Source of the DNA: Chloranthus sessilifolius
Lineage: Eukaryota > Streptophyta > Magnoliopsida > Chloranthales > Chloranthaceae
Direction of reading: 5' to 3'
Length of the DNA stretch: 64,000 nucleotides
Assembly: GCA_021018995.1 (NCBI GenBank)
Contig: CM037588.1
Span: 87,518,765-87,582,764 of the forward strand
Within the stretch, counting starts at the first letter, position 1; each line of letters starts with the position of its first letter. A program made the translations under genes and the position numbers. The notes under the pieces were generated by a model. It was given only the letters and a program-made list of their open reading frames with translations. It ran no database searches and had not been told where the DNA came from. Shown piece by piece: positions 34,220 through 45,299 of the stretch.

Positions 34220-36025
34220 TGTTGCTCCTATAGTTGGCTTGTGTTCTTCTATTAAAAAGATGGTCAAACTATGGTAGAAATAAACAAGAATAAATATAAA
34301 ACAAAGGGAAAAAAAATGAGAATAGAACACAAACACCACCTGTAAGATACAGGGCTGTTGCAGCAAGTTTTAGATAAGTAAGGGTAGTCCCACAGGGAGT
34401 TATGGATCTAAAAATAATAAATCTCCAGATCTGCTACAGATCTGACAACTCTAAACCAAATCTATCTTAACCAATAAATAGGGTAGAGAGAGGGTGGCTT
34501 TGGGGTTGTCACTAACTAACTAAAAACAGAAATACAAACAAGATCTTAAATAAAAGAAAGGGGTTAAAGAAGAGTGAAGATGGGTTGGTAATATAAACAG
34601 AAAATGGAGAAGTAGGTTGTTAGGGACTAGTTCTCAATACAAAAAACATTGCAAAGTAGAGTAAGAGTTGGATCTATAGAAGTCCCTCATTTGGCTACAA
34701 GCACAAATGCATGGTAGAACAATCCAACTCAACCTTGAGATATGGACTAGTCTTAGGGCTATAGCCTATCCACTGAAATGGTCAAAGGCTATCCCATGGA
34801 TATAATCCAGTCATGGGGGTAAAAGATGGAATAGTTAAATCACTACAAGCACTATGTTTGCAAGGCTACAAGATCATGCATCCATAGGTTCATAAAATTC
34901 ATAAAGATCTTAATGAAAATTACAAGAAATTACAGATTGAATGAAATAATATAATCAGCTTTTCATCGCTAAAAGGAACTTACAATGATTTTACCCTCAA
35001 GTTTGCAGTCTCTGCGAGACTCCAATCTTCACCATGCTAATATAAATCCCTTTTACAATGAAAACTAACCCTAGCTGCTACAAAGGCTTAGCCAAACAGC
35101 AGATACCTAAGGAAAGAAGAAAAGTAAAAAGGAAAAAGATAAATTAAACCCTAAAACTAATCTAAATCCTAAAAGTGAGCTCAGGCCTATCGGCCTTCCT
35201 GGCTGCTCTTACAAGTGTTTTGTTTTTCTCTTTATACACACCTAAATAGCACTTTATGCTTTGGCCAATCAGAGAGAAAGAGAATTAACATAGTTGGGAT
35301 CTGCTGATGTGGCTTAATTTCAGCCATATATTGCTCCAGGTTGTTAGGGAGAGCATAACACACTTGGACAGGTGTCCCAATGTGTTGCAGAAGTTCCAAA
35401 ATTGCCCCTGAATTCATAAATTCATGTTGGGTCCCGAGCCTCAAGTGGATAAGGCTTCAAACATATAATCCCAAGTAGATGGACTTCTTCCTAAAGGAAT
35501 CATGAGTGGCTAAAGTACTGAAGTCTAGAACTGCTCGATGGGTGCTATTCAGGCTGCCCGACAGATTGCTGCAGGCTTCAAAACCTCGACAGCCTGCCCG
35601 ACAGGTTGCTGCAGGCTTTTGAATTGCTCGACAGGTTCTCGAGAGGCTGCTCGACAGGTTGTTGCACTCTTCTGAACTACTCGAGAGTGTAGTTTCTGCT
35701 TCTCAGTTGGTTTGTCTAGTCAACTGCTGCACTCCTTTAGGCATGAGTCCCACTTTTCTCTCATTGCAAGACTTCTAGAAGTCTAAGGCATGCTGAATAA
35801 CCCATATGGTGGGGGCCACCATTGTTCGATCTCAGTATTTCCATCAGCTCCAATGCTTCACTCTCATTCTTCTCTTCTTGGCACTTATTACATGGATTGC
35901 TGCACCAATTTGCATATTATTGCTAACTATAAAATCACAACTAAAAGTCAATTATTAAATAGCTCTAAGGTCTAGTAAGGGCTAGGTTAGGAGGTGGAAA
36001 GTGGCATAATTTAGTGATTAAAACA
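34220..36025 (-). mobile_element. Athila LTR-B (central LTR of the array)
   Basis: 1806 bp. On the minus strand it starts TGTTTTAATCACTAAATTATG after the polypurine tract of unit C and ends GGAGCAACA before the unit B primer site, so it is shared by both units. U3 has the CTCGACAGG/CTCGAGAGG cluster (35540-35700). A TGTATAAA box lies at 35231-35238. Confidence 0.85.
35540..35700 (-). repeat. CTCGACAGG / CTCGAGAGG motif cluster in LTR-B U3
   Basis: About ten copies of CTGCTCGACAGG, CCTGCCCGACAGG and CTCGAGAG within 160 bases, interspersed with GTTGCTGCAGGCTT. The same cluster is in LTR-C (42205-42365). Confidence 0.8.
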
Positions 36026-36036
36026 CCCCCAAACCT
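36026..36036 (-). other. Polypurine tract of Athila unit C
   Basis: Minus strand AGGTTTGGGGG directly before the start of LTR-B, proving that LTR-B is the 3' LTR of unit C as well as the 5' LTR of unit B. Confidence 0.8.
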
Positions 36037-38340
36037 ATTCTTTACTAGTCCTCGAGCAAAGAGAGAATTAAACAATTATTCTAAAAATTAAATGCCACTT
36101 TCGTAGGGAGCACAGATGCTTTTAGCCTATGCATCACGCCCTTTAAACCCCTAGGTGATCCTTAGTGGAGGAGTGAAGTCTCTTGAGAGTTTTCAGTGAA
36201 GATACCCACAAACTTCACAATAAAACAGTTAAGCTTAGTGCAACATATGACATATTAGATTTCAACAAATAAAGGTTCATTCCACACCCTATTCTTTCAA
36301 ATTCAGAGGAATTAAAATAGTAATGCAGTCAATTAAATCATAATGAATTTCTATCATAGTCAATCAACTTACATCAAGAGTGTAGTGTGTGAGAATTTGT
36401 GCTAAGTTCACTATTAATTCAAGAATCAGGTTTAGATAATGCCCTAATGAATTTAATTTCAGACCCAATCCTTACCACAGCTATCACTGAAGAATGAAAT
36501 TCCAAGGTGTATCACTTTGACTACAGCTCAAGATCAATTACAAACTTCAAATAGGCCTGCAAGAATGAGCATAGGCATTGCTGCTAATTCTTGAAATTCT
36601 CATATTCTTCCCACCATAGATTACACATCCTCTGATCTCCACATAATAGCTCACTTCACTTTGGATCAATAAGGTCTTTTTGTTGGATTGTAATGTGGCT
36701 TAGGGTTGAGGTTTAAAAAGAATAAAGGGTAAAAGGGATTCAAAAATGAGAAATCAACTAAGAGGAGGAGGTGGTTCAAGACTTCACCTTCTTCATTACA
36801 TCACAGCTTCATCTTCTTTTATATTTTTCAGATTTGAAGTGGCCAGCTTCTTCTCATCATTTTAATTTTTCAAATGAAGGGCTTCTTTTGACTTCTCTCC
36901 TTTTTTTTGTATGAAATGCCACAAATATACAACCATACACTATTTTTTACAGACTTCTCTTCTCCCTTCACCAAATGTTGAACCCAGCTCAACTTTCTTC
37001 AACATCGTCTCCTTTACCTTCTGAAATCTTAGAGTGAGGGTAAGGCTGAATCAAGTCAATGAGGTTTAGGTTCAATTACTTTAGTGTTTGTCAAAGAAAA
37101 ATAGATTTTAAGGCTCAAACAGTATATATAAAGGGCAATTCAATGGGTAAGTATTTTAAAGCTCAAATTGTCCAAATGAGGGCCTTACATCATATCCTTA
37201 GGGTCATGAGTTCTGCTAAATAGTTTCAATTTTGGGTGCATAACTTCTGGTGAAAAGATGTTGATTCAATCATTCCTTAGAGCAGAATTTTTTTTGCCAA
37301 GACACTCTTCAAGAGAAAGTTTGATAGACTCAAACCTCACATTTTTCTCTCCTTTCAGGTTCACTAAGCACTAATTATGAAAAATATTTCTTGAAGTTTG
37401 CTTCTTGGAAGTGTTAGATCTTCATCAGATTTCAGTTTTAAAATGGTTGTTAAATAGTTTTAATTTCCTCTTTCGTGAATGGTTAGGTGGGAATTGACTT
37501 TATTTCATTCCATTTAACTTATAATGCTACACTACAATTAACTATTCTATTGGACCACCCTACCAAATCCCTAAAAGTAATATAAACATTGTCCTCAATG
37601 TTTCAACAAAGAGTATATTTAGGGGCAGCATGGTTAAGAAAAGAAAAAAAAAAAACAAAATAATGCAGAAAACAATGAGAAAATTATACTAAGACAGAAC
37701 AATTATAAAAATTTCTAAAACAGAAGATTCCTAAAACAGAAAACTCCTAGCAATGGTCTGAATCTGAATCAAGATTAGTGGCAGAGATATTGAATGCATG
37801 GTGTGGGGTGGTGGAGTGTGAGTGTTTAGCACAGCGGTGGAATGAGAAAATGGGCCTCACAAGAGATTATAAGCTCAGGTACCAAAACTTCGACAGGATG
37901 GGGCTCCAAAAATATTGGCTTGAGCAGATCTCGAGCAGCTGGATTTGAGCGCAGGATCCTATCGAGGCTCGATGTAGCCTCAGAACAATTGTCCCAAGAG
38001 GATGATCTAAGGCAAATGATCCACTTGAGGGACAGCTAGTTCACCTAAAAAAGATCTCGAGAGGATGTCTGAAGATCTCTGATCCTCTCGAGAATGCAAC
38101 ACGCTTGGGTAAACTTGTGTACTGACACACACTCATGCAAATAAGCTCAGTGGTCCTAATGCTAAACAGATCCACTCACAATCAACAACACATCAACAAT
38201 TATGGCACACATCAATATTAATTAAAATCAGCCAATTGAAAACACAATATTTACAAAAAATTTAAATAGTCTAACAGTTATGTTATACATGATACAAAGG
38301 TGAGATCATATATCAGGTGGGAGGTTCGTGAAAGTGAATA
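36037..38340 (-). other. 3' untranslated region of Athila unit C
   Basis: 2.3 kb without a gene. The part nearest the LTR is homologous to the Athila-A 3' UTR. An ACATTGAGGACAATGTTT block at about 37590 matches GAGGACACTGTTT of Athila-A. The part nearest pol (37880-38095) holds a second cluster of the U3 motif. Confidence 0.65.
37880..38095 (-). repeat. CTCGAGAGG/TTCGACAGG cluster downstream of pol in unit C
   Basis: Copies include CTTCGACAGG, TCTCGAGCAG, CCTATCGAGG, TCTCGAGAGG and CCTCTCGAGA. Same position relative to pol as the 21912-22310 cluster of Athila-A. Confidence 0.65.
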
Positions 38341-38939
38341 GCCTCGGGGGGCACCACAACATTTTCAACATATAGTTTGAGCCTCTGGCCATTGACCTTC
38401 ATGGGACCTTCTAGAATTAGGGTCCATGATCTCAACAGCTCTAGATGGGGATGTATGAATGATAGTAAATGGGCCATACCATTTGGATCTCAACTTACCT
38501 AGAAAGAACTTTACTTTAGAATTTAAAAGCCATACCTTTGCATAGGCATCCAGCCTAAGTTCCTCCAGCTCAGAATTTTGCAGTTTCTTGAGAGATTCTG
38601 GGAGCTGCTTCAGCTCCACATCAGGTGGACACTCAACAGAAGGCAACAAAGGTGCCTTAGATGGCTAGGGGAGGGGCAGCATAGTAGGTCTCTAAGTGGA
38701 ATTCTACACCAGCCCCACTAAAGAGTCCAAGGTGTTCAAACTCATCACACACCTCATCTCAGTCCAGCAACTTGAGCAAGGTTTTCTTCCACCATCTCAA
38801 CAATGACATCAACTATAAAACAGTCCTCATTTCCTCCATCTAGCATTCCCCTTGTTAAAAGGAGAAGGCCCTTTTAGAGATTGAGAAAATGACAAATGAG
38901 GTATTGCTGGTAACTCATCTACTGCCTTAATTAAAAATA

Positions 38940-38978
<39 letters not shown>

Positions 38979-39170
38979 TTTTTGAATGAAACATTGGGGC
39001 TCAACAGCAACCCTTTTATTTACCTCCTGCTATTTAATGACAAGCACTAGGTCCTCCCTTTCTGCACTTCATTTTTTTTCAAAGATTTCTTGGCTGCCAA
39101 CCACTCTACCACTCCTCAAGGTAGTGATGGTCTTAGCTTCCTCATGAGTTGAAGAAGCTTCACCTATCAT
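38341..39170 (-). pseudogene. Athila-C pol remnant
   Basis: Same layout as 31617-32300: start of the protease region, an A-rich/(TA)n tract, post-protease linker, ECPPDVELKQLPESLKKLQ, then NSELEELRLDAYA joined directly to KVWLLNSKVKFFLGKL, KWYGPFTIIHTSPS. The frame is lost after DPNSR. Confidence 0.75.
38936..38983. repeat. (TA)n-Tn microsatellite in unit C
   Basis: Counterpart of 32234-32295, shorter and with one interruption. Confidence 0.85.
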
Positions 39171-39179
39171 GAATTACCC

Positions 39180-40595
39180 CTTGGAATTGGTCAATGTTTA
39201 ACTCTGGAGTCTGCCCTCTACCCTTTTTGTCAGAGCATTTGAGAGTTGACCAAGGTGGCCCTCTATTTTCTAGATGCTCTGGCTATGGGAGTTTACTGTT
39301 TGTGATAGAGAGCTAAAGTTTTGTAATTAAGATAAAACCTACTCCTCAAAGGAGGAGGATCTGGTTGGTGGTGGTGGTAGAGTTAATTGACTTGGCGGTG
39401 CCATTGACTGTGAGAACTGATGCCTTAGGAAATACACTTGATGGTACTACTAGTTTGGTCTGTAGGGTAATGTCTGCTGTTGTTGGGGTTGATAAAAATT
39501 ATCTTGTCTCCACCTCAAGTTAGGGTGATTCCTCCAAGCAATCTTAGTAGGTTTTTTCCCATAAGATAGGGCAGCATTGGCATGCTCCATTACTAACTCT
39601 CGGTATTGACCAACAGAGGGATAGTTTAGAAGGGAGTGTGTTGGGGATTGGCATATCAGACATGCCTCCCCAACTTGTGCAGTTGTTTGTGGTTGCATCA
39701 CACTCATTAATTTATCACATTTTTGTGACAAATTGTCCACTTTCTTCTCTAGGTTATTGTATACATTAAGTTCATATAATTTCCCTTTTGAAGTGGGTTC
39801 TTTTTCAGCTCTAGTAGATGGCTCAATGCCATTTCTTGACAGATCCTCCTGCTGCATAGAGTTTTCACTTATAACATCAAATAAATCTCAAGCTTCTTCA
39901 TTAATTTTGCTGAGATATGTGCCTCCACAAGATGCATCTACCATGTATCTACTTTTAGAATCCAACCCTTGGTAAAAGCTTTGAACAAGTTGTCATTTGG
40001 GTATTTGGTAGTGTGGGCATTGTCTCAGTAGTTATTTAAATCTTTCCTATGATTCATGGAAGTCCTCAGTTAGGAGTTAAGCAAAAGAAATAATGCTCTT
40101 TCTCAACTGGCTTGTCTTGCTCATTGGGAAGAATTTAGCTAAGAATTTACTTTGTAAGGCATTCCAAGATGTAATGCTATTTGCTGAGAGCATGTTTAGC
40201 CAATTTCTAGGTTTATCCTTTAATGAAAAAGGAAACAATCTCAGATTAATGGCCTCATCTCCCAGACCAGCAATCTTAAAAGTAGTGCATAAAGAAAGAA
40301 ACTCATCTATGTGCTTGTAAGGGTCTTCCTTACTCGGCCCATGAAAAGATGGAAACATTTGAATGATCTAAGGCCTAATTTCATAATTACCCTCAGGTGT
40401 AGGGAATTGAATGCAGAAAGGGGATGAATATGCCCCTAGTGCATAATAATCCCTAAGGGGTCTAGGCTGCTCACCCATCTCAAATGTCTTAAAATATTTA
40501 GCAGGGGTGTGTGCTGCTATCCTAGGTCTAAGGACCCTTTCAATTTTAAGATTCAATAGTTTAATCTAAGGATTGAGGGACTTTCTGCCAAGCAT
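39180..40595 (-). pseudogene. Athila-C gag
   Basis: ATG at 40595 (minus strand, MLGRKSLNP, then a stop). It continues MGEQPRPLRDYYALGAYSSP, MFPSFHGPSKEDPYKHIDEF, LCTTFKIAGLGDEA, MSKTSQLRKSIISF, a knuckle CLICQSPTHSLLNYP lacking the final cysteine, and DNFYQPQQQQTLPYRPN. Several stops and frameshifts. Clearly the sister of the 32486-33901 gag. Confidence 0.82.
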
Positions 40596-40890
40596 ACAAT
40601 ACACACAGCAAAGAAAAAGAAAACTTACAGCAAGTAGAAACAAAAAATACTAAACACTACTGTTGAAATTAAAGAAAACAGAAATGAAACTATAGCAAGG
40701 GAGAAAGAGATGCAAACTAAAGCGGAGTTTTCTCCAACTGTAAGCTATTGTCTCCCCTCTTTGCTACTGCTCCAAATCTGTACAAATCAAAAGATTACAG
40801 TAGTACTTTATTCAAACACAATAAAGACAAAAAAATATCTAAATCTTAATATTAAAAAAAAACTCAGATCTACTACTTAGATCAAAAGCT

Positions 40891-40907
40891 CCCCGACAGC
40901 GGCGCCA
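40891..40907 (-). other. Athila-C primer-binding site
   Basis: Minus strand TGGCGCCGCTGTCGGGG, the canonical Athila tRNA-Asp-type site, directly after LTR-C. Confidence 0.82.
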
Positions 40908-40913
40908 AAAACT

Positions 40914-42700
40914 TGTTATTGCTATAGTTGGCTTGTGTTCTTTTATTATAAAGATGGTCAAAATATGGTAGAAATAAACAAGGATAAAAATAAAATAAAG
41001 GGAAAAAAGATGAAAATAGAACACAAACACCACCTACAAGATATAGGGCTGTTGCAGCAAGTTTTAGATAAGTAAGGGTTGTCCCACAGGGAGTTATGGA
41101 TCAAAAAATAATAAATTTCTAGATCTAATACAGATCTATCAACTCTAAACCTAATCTATCTTAACTAATAAAGAGGGTAGAGAGAGGGTGTTTTTGGGGT
41201 TGTCACTAGCTAACTAAAAATATAAATACAAAGAAGATCTGAAATAAAAGAAAGGGGTTAAAGAAGAGTGAAGATGGGTTGGTAAAATAAACAAACAATG
41301 GAGAAGTAGGTAGTTAGGGACTAGTTCTCAATACAAAAAGCATTGCAAAGCAGAGTAAGAGTTGGATCTGCAGCAGTCCCTCATTTGGCCACAAACACAA
41401 ATGCAAGGTAGAACAATCCCACTCAACCCTAAGATATGGACTAGTCTTAGGGCTATAGCTTGTCCACTCAAATAGTCATAGGCTATCCCATGGATATAAT
41501 CCAGTCATGGGGGTAAAAGATAGAATAGTAAAATCATTGCAGACACTATATTTGCAAGGCTACAAGCTCATGCATCCATAGGTGCATAAAATATATAAAG
41601 ATCTTGATGAAAATCATAAGAAATTACTGATTGAATGAAACAATATGATCAATTTTTCATCGCCAAAAGGAACTTACAATGATTTTGCCCTCAAGTCTGT
41701 AGTCTCTGCAAGACTCCAATCTTCACCATGCTAATACAAATCCCTCTTACAATGAAAACTAACCCTAGCTGCTACAAAGGCTTAGCCAAATTGCAGATAG
41801 TTAAGGGAAAAATAAAAGCAAAAAGGAAAAAGATAAACTAAACCCTAAAATTGAGCTCAGGCCTTTCGGCCTTCGTGGCTGCTCTTACAAGTGTTTGCTT
41901 TTCTTTTTGTACAAACCCAAAAAGCACTTTATGCTTTGTCCAATCAGAGAGAAAGAGAATTAAAACAGTTGGGATCTGCTGATGTGGCTTAATTTCAGCC
42001 ATATATTACCCCAGGTTGTTAGGGAAAGTAGAACACACTTGGACATGTGTCCCAATGTGTTGCAAAAGTTTCAAAAATGCCCCTGAAGTCATAAATTCAT
42101 GTTGGGTCCCAAGCCTCGAGTGGATAAGGCTTCAAACATATAATCTCAAGTGGATGGACTTCTTCCTGAAGGAATCTCGAGTGGCTGAAGTACTGAAGTC
42201 TAGAACTGCTCAATGGGTGCTCGACAAGCTGCCCGACAAGTTGTTGTAGGCTTCAGAACCTCGACAGGCTGCCCGACAGGTTGCTGCAGGCTTCGGAACT
42301 GCTCGACAGGTTCTCGAGAGGCTGCTCAATATGTTGATGCACGCTTCTAAACTACTCAAGAGTGTGGTTTCTGCTTCTCAGCTGGTTTGTCTAGTCTGCA
42401 GTTGCACTCCTTTAGGCATGGGTCCCACTTTTCTCTTATTGCAAGACTTCTAGAAGTCTAAGGCATGCCAAATAACCCCTATATGGGGACCTCCATGGTT
42501 CAATCTCTGTATTTCTATCAGCTCAAATGCTTGACTCTAATTCTTCTCTTCTTGGCACTTATTACATTTATTGTTGCACCAATTTGCATATAATTGCTAA
42601 CTACAAAATCACAATTAAAAATCAATTATTAAATAGCTCTAAGGTTTAGTAAGGGATAGGTTAGGAGGTGGAAAGTGGCATAATTCAATGATTAACTCAC
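40914..42700 (-). mobile_element. Athila LTR-C (5' LTR of the array)
   Basis: 1787 bp, homologous along its length to LTR-B. It starts TGAGTTAATCATTGAATTATG on the minus strand. The TATA box of LTR-B (TGTATAAAGAG) is here TGTACAAAAAG, so this promoter is probably weakened. Motif cluster at 42205-42365. Confidence 0.85.
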
Positions 42701-44126
42701 GCCCCTTTCATGGGAGTGGATCTTTCGCAGTCGGTGGTCCTGAGTCGGCCTTGGCATTAAGGGAGAGGTTTGCCACGCTAGAGCAGGGCCACCTCAGTGC
42801 ATGCATTCCCTGAGTGTTGGATGCCCTCCATAGGGTGATGGAGCAGACAGGGTGCGCTCCTCGTCCCAATGAGGAGATGTTGCACTCCTTGTCGACCTCA
42901 GTCTTCAAGGCCAGGATGGCAGAGGACGAGATGAGGGCTCAGCTGGCAGGGGCTCAGCGATCTCTGGTGAGTTGGTTTATTGGCTTCAATTGTTAGGGTA
43001 TTCATTTGGTTTCTAGTTATTTTAACATCATTGCTTTGTTTGGTTTCCCTTGTGCTTGCCAGACTAAGAGGGAGAGTGAGGTCGTCAGCCAAACGGTGAA
43101 GATTGAGCTGCTATGAGGTCAGCAGCAAGCTGGTTGAGAGGTAGAGGTTAGCCTACGTTCTGAGATCGACCGACTGGTAAGTGTTTGTATTGATTTGGTT
43201 TTATTAATCATTAGTATCATTTATTTTTGGTGTTTCTGACGCATATGTCTTGTGTCATGTTTGTAGAGGTCAAAGCTGTCAAGTGCTGGGGTATCCGCTT
43301 CAGCATTTGATCCTTCTTTGGCTTCGTCATCCAGTCGGGAGGATCCTATGATAGATCAGCTTCAGGGTGAGCTGGAGCATTGGATGAGCTTCTTATGTCT
43401 TCTGAGTTGTTGCTCCATTTAGTTCATCTAGCTATTTGCTAATATGGTGTTGTATATTTCCAGCGTCAGGTTGCTGAGGACTTTCAGATGAGGGAGGCGA
43501 TAGCTGCCTCTTTATGCCCTAAGAGTTTGGTATAGTATATTGGTTTATGTGCATATTTCATTTATTTTTATTTCATATTATCTAACAAGTTATGTGTTTG
43601 TTTGCTCTTTTCTTGTGCAGACGGTACCTGACTCTACTCCCGAGGCTCCCCCTCTGGAGTCTACTCCTATCCCTACTCAGGGATATTTGGTTAGTGTAGT
43701 TATATTTCTTGCTTCAATTTTTCAGTCGTAACATCATCTGATGTGTCTATTTCTTTGCGTTGTAGGCATCCACATCCAAGGCTCCTCCGGCACCAGTTAC
43801 TAATTCGATAACTACTGCGACGGTCGAGGGCCTTCTTCAGGAGTGCGTTGAGCTGGTATATCATCATTACCTTTGACTTTGTCATATATGTGCTTTTTCT
43901 TATCTTAGTTTTGTGCTTGGATGTAGGTGCGTGAGCTGGAGCAATCGTGCCTGGAGACGCATCGCACCTTGGCTCGTCAGGAGGACCAGGAGATTCCATC
44001 CAACCTCGCTGATCGTCATCTACAGGAGGTGACTGTGGAGTTGTTGGTCAAGTGGCAGACTCGAACGACTGAGTTAAAGAGTGCTCGAGCCGTAGCTCAT
44101 GCTGAGATGCAGGCAACGGTCGAGCT
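42701..44126 (+). pseudogene. PMD-type gene on + strand, fragment 3: seven exons
   Basis: Exons: 42701-42966 (PFHGSGSFAVGG, LRERFATLEQGHL, a stop, LDALHRVMEQTGCAPRPNEE), 43063-43176, 43267-43383, 43464-43529, 43621-43680, 43766-43855, 43927-44126. Lengths of the internal exons are 114, 117, 66, 60 and 90, all multiples of three. The products are coiled-coil-like (GQQQAGREVEVSLRSEIDRL) then Ser/Pro-rich. Two splice donors are broken: AT for GT at 43384 and GG for GT at 43681. The last exon is cut by the Tat-2 LTR at 44126. Matching exons occur in the gene at 57500-60471. Confidence 0.65.
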
Positions 44127-44204
44127 TGTAGACACCCCCATTTTGCCCTCTTGGAATATACAAATTTGTTCGGTCAACCTTTGACCTCGCAACCCTAATT
44201 GAGA

Positions 44205-44678
44205 CCATATGCTGAAACAATAGTATATGGCTGAACACAGGTTGAAATAATAGCTCTATGGCTTAGACCCCATGACCCTAACGCAGGGACCATGCACTGA
44301 AACAATAGTACATGGCTGAACACAGACTGAAACATTAGCTTTGTGGCTCAAATCCTGACATAGGGAGACTATATACTGAAATAATAGTATATAGTCAGAA
44401 TGCAGACTGAAACATTAGTCTTGCATTTCAGACCCCTTTGCCCTAATATTGAGATCATATGCTGAAATAATATTATATGGCTGGACACAGGCTAAAACAA
44501 TAGCTCTGTGGCTCAAGCCCCATGACCCTAACGCGGGGACCATGCACTGAAACAATAGTACATTGCTGAACACAGGCTGAAACAATAGCTCTATGGCTCA
44601 GGTACCAATGTAGGGAGACTATATACTGAAACAATAGTATATAGTCGAAATGCTGACTGAAACAGTAGTCTGGCATTT
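44205..44678 (+). repeat. Array of twelve hairpins with a constant loop (two sets of six)
   Basis: Two tandem 250-bp units, each with six inverted repeats. Starts: 44205, 44236, 44290, 44321, 44367, 44399 and again 44455, 44486, 44540, 44571, 44617, 44648. Every hairpin has the loop GAAACAAT or a close variant, closed by ACT/AGT or GCT/AGC. Stems differ: GACTATATACT with AGTATATAGTC (perfect 11 bp), CCATATGCT with AGTATATGG, AATGCAGACT with AGTCTTGCATT. No coding potential. Confidence 0.85.
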
Positions 44679-44714
44679 CAGACCCGGACAGCCCTGAATT
44701 AAGTGCCTACAACC

Positions 44715-45110
44715 ACGCGCGTAATTAGATTGCATGCCAAACCACACATGAGAAATCCGTTCCCCTTTCAGACCAGTCCCCTTTCCCAGACCACTTCGAG
44801 ACTTGATCACGCACTTCACAGGTCGCGCGTGATCGGATTGAGCGCTTGACCACCAGCGCGCAATTGGCCTACGCCCGACCTAGTCTTATAGTCCTTGACC
44901 CCTAAGTTTTCTCGATTAAACACTTTAGAACATATGCTTAATCAGATTGCGCACCCCACATTGGGCACACAATTAGTTCTAACACTGGTAGGACTAGGAA
45001 ACTTGCTGAGCAAGTCAGTTGGTCGCTCACTGAGTCGGTGATCGATTCAAAGCGATTAAGCACCGGGAGACCGGCACACAATTCGATTAAATGCCTAAAA
45101 TAGGGCGTTT
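44715..45110 (+). promoter_or_regulatory. GCGCG-type motif series in Tat-2 U3
   Basis: CGCGCGTAATTAGATT (44716), TCGCGCGTGATCGGATT (44823), AGCGCGCAATTGG (44855), then weaker GATTGCGCACC and GGGCGTTTAATTAG forms, leading to the TATA box at 45125. Confidence 0.55.
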
Positions 45111-45124
45111 AATTAGAAAAAAAC

Positions 45125-45133
45125 CTATAAAAG
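45125..45133 (+). promoter_or_regulatory. Tat-2 LTR TATA box
   Basis: CTATAAAAG, about 20 bases after the last GCGTTTAATTAG motif. Confidence 0.55.
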
Positions 45134-45299
45134 ATTTTTTTCTTAATTCGCCCAAGAGATGCTGACAATTTTCGAGAGAACGGATTTTTTTTGGGATTTC
45201 AAAACCAGAAAACCCTGAGAATGAATGCATAGAGCAACTTAGCCATGATTTCGAAATTCAAGCTTAGAATCATCGGGATTTCTCTCCGCAGCCTCGACC

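Larger units (their letters stand above)
31464..42700 (-). mobile_element. Tandem Athila array: LTR-internal-LTR-internal-LTR remnant
   Basis: Read on the minus strand: LTR-C (42700-40914), gag, pol remnant, 3' UTR and polypurine tract, LTR-B (36025-34220), gag, pol remnant, then a 150-base LTR end (31616-31467). Both internal parts carry the same three deletions. The flanks join two halves of one host exon (ACATGT on the left, CACGC before CCCTTTCATGGG on the right), consistent with one insertion event and a diverged 5-bp duplication CATGT/CACGC. Confidence 0.75.

Noticed and set aside
44205-44678. CRISPR-like array (repeat with changing flanks)
   Set aside because: The constant part is only about 8-14 bases, the variable parts are self-complementary stems, and it lies in a plant LTR. 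No cas genes.
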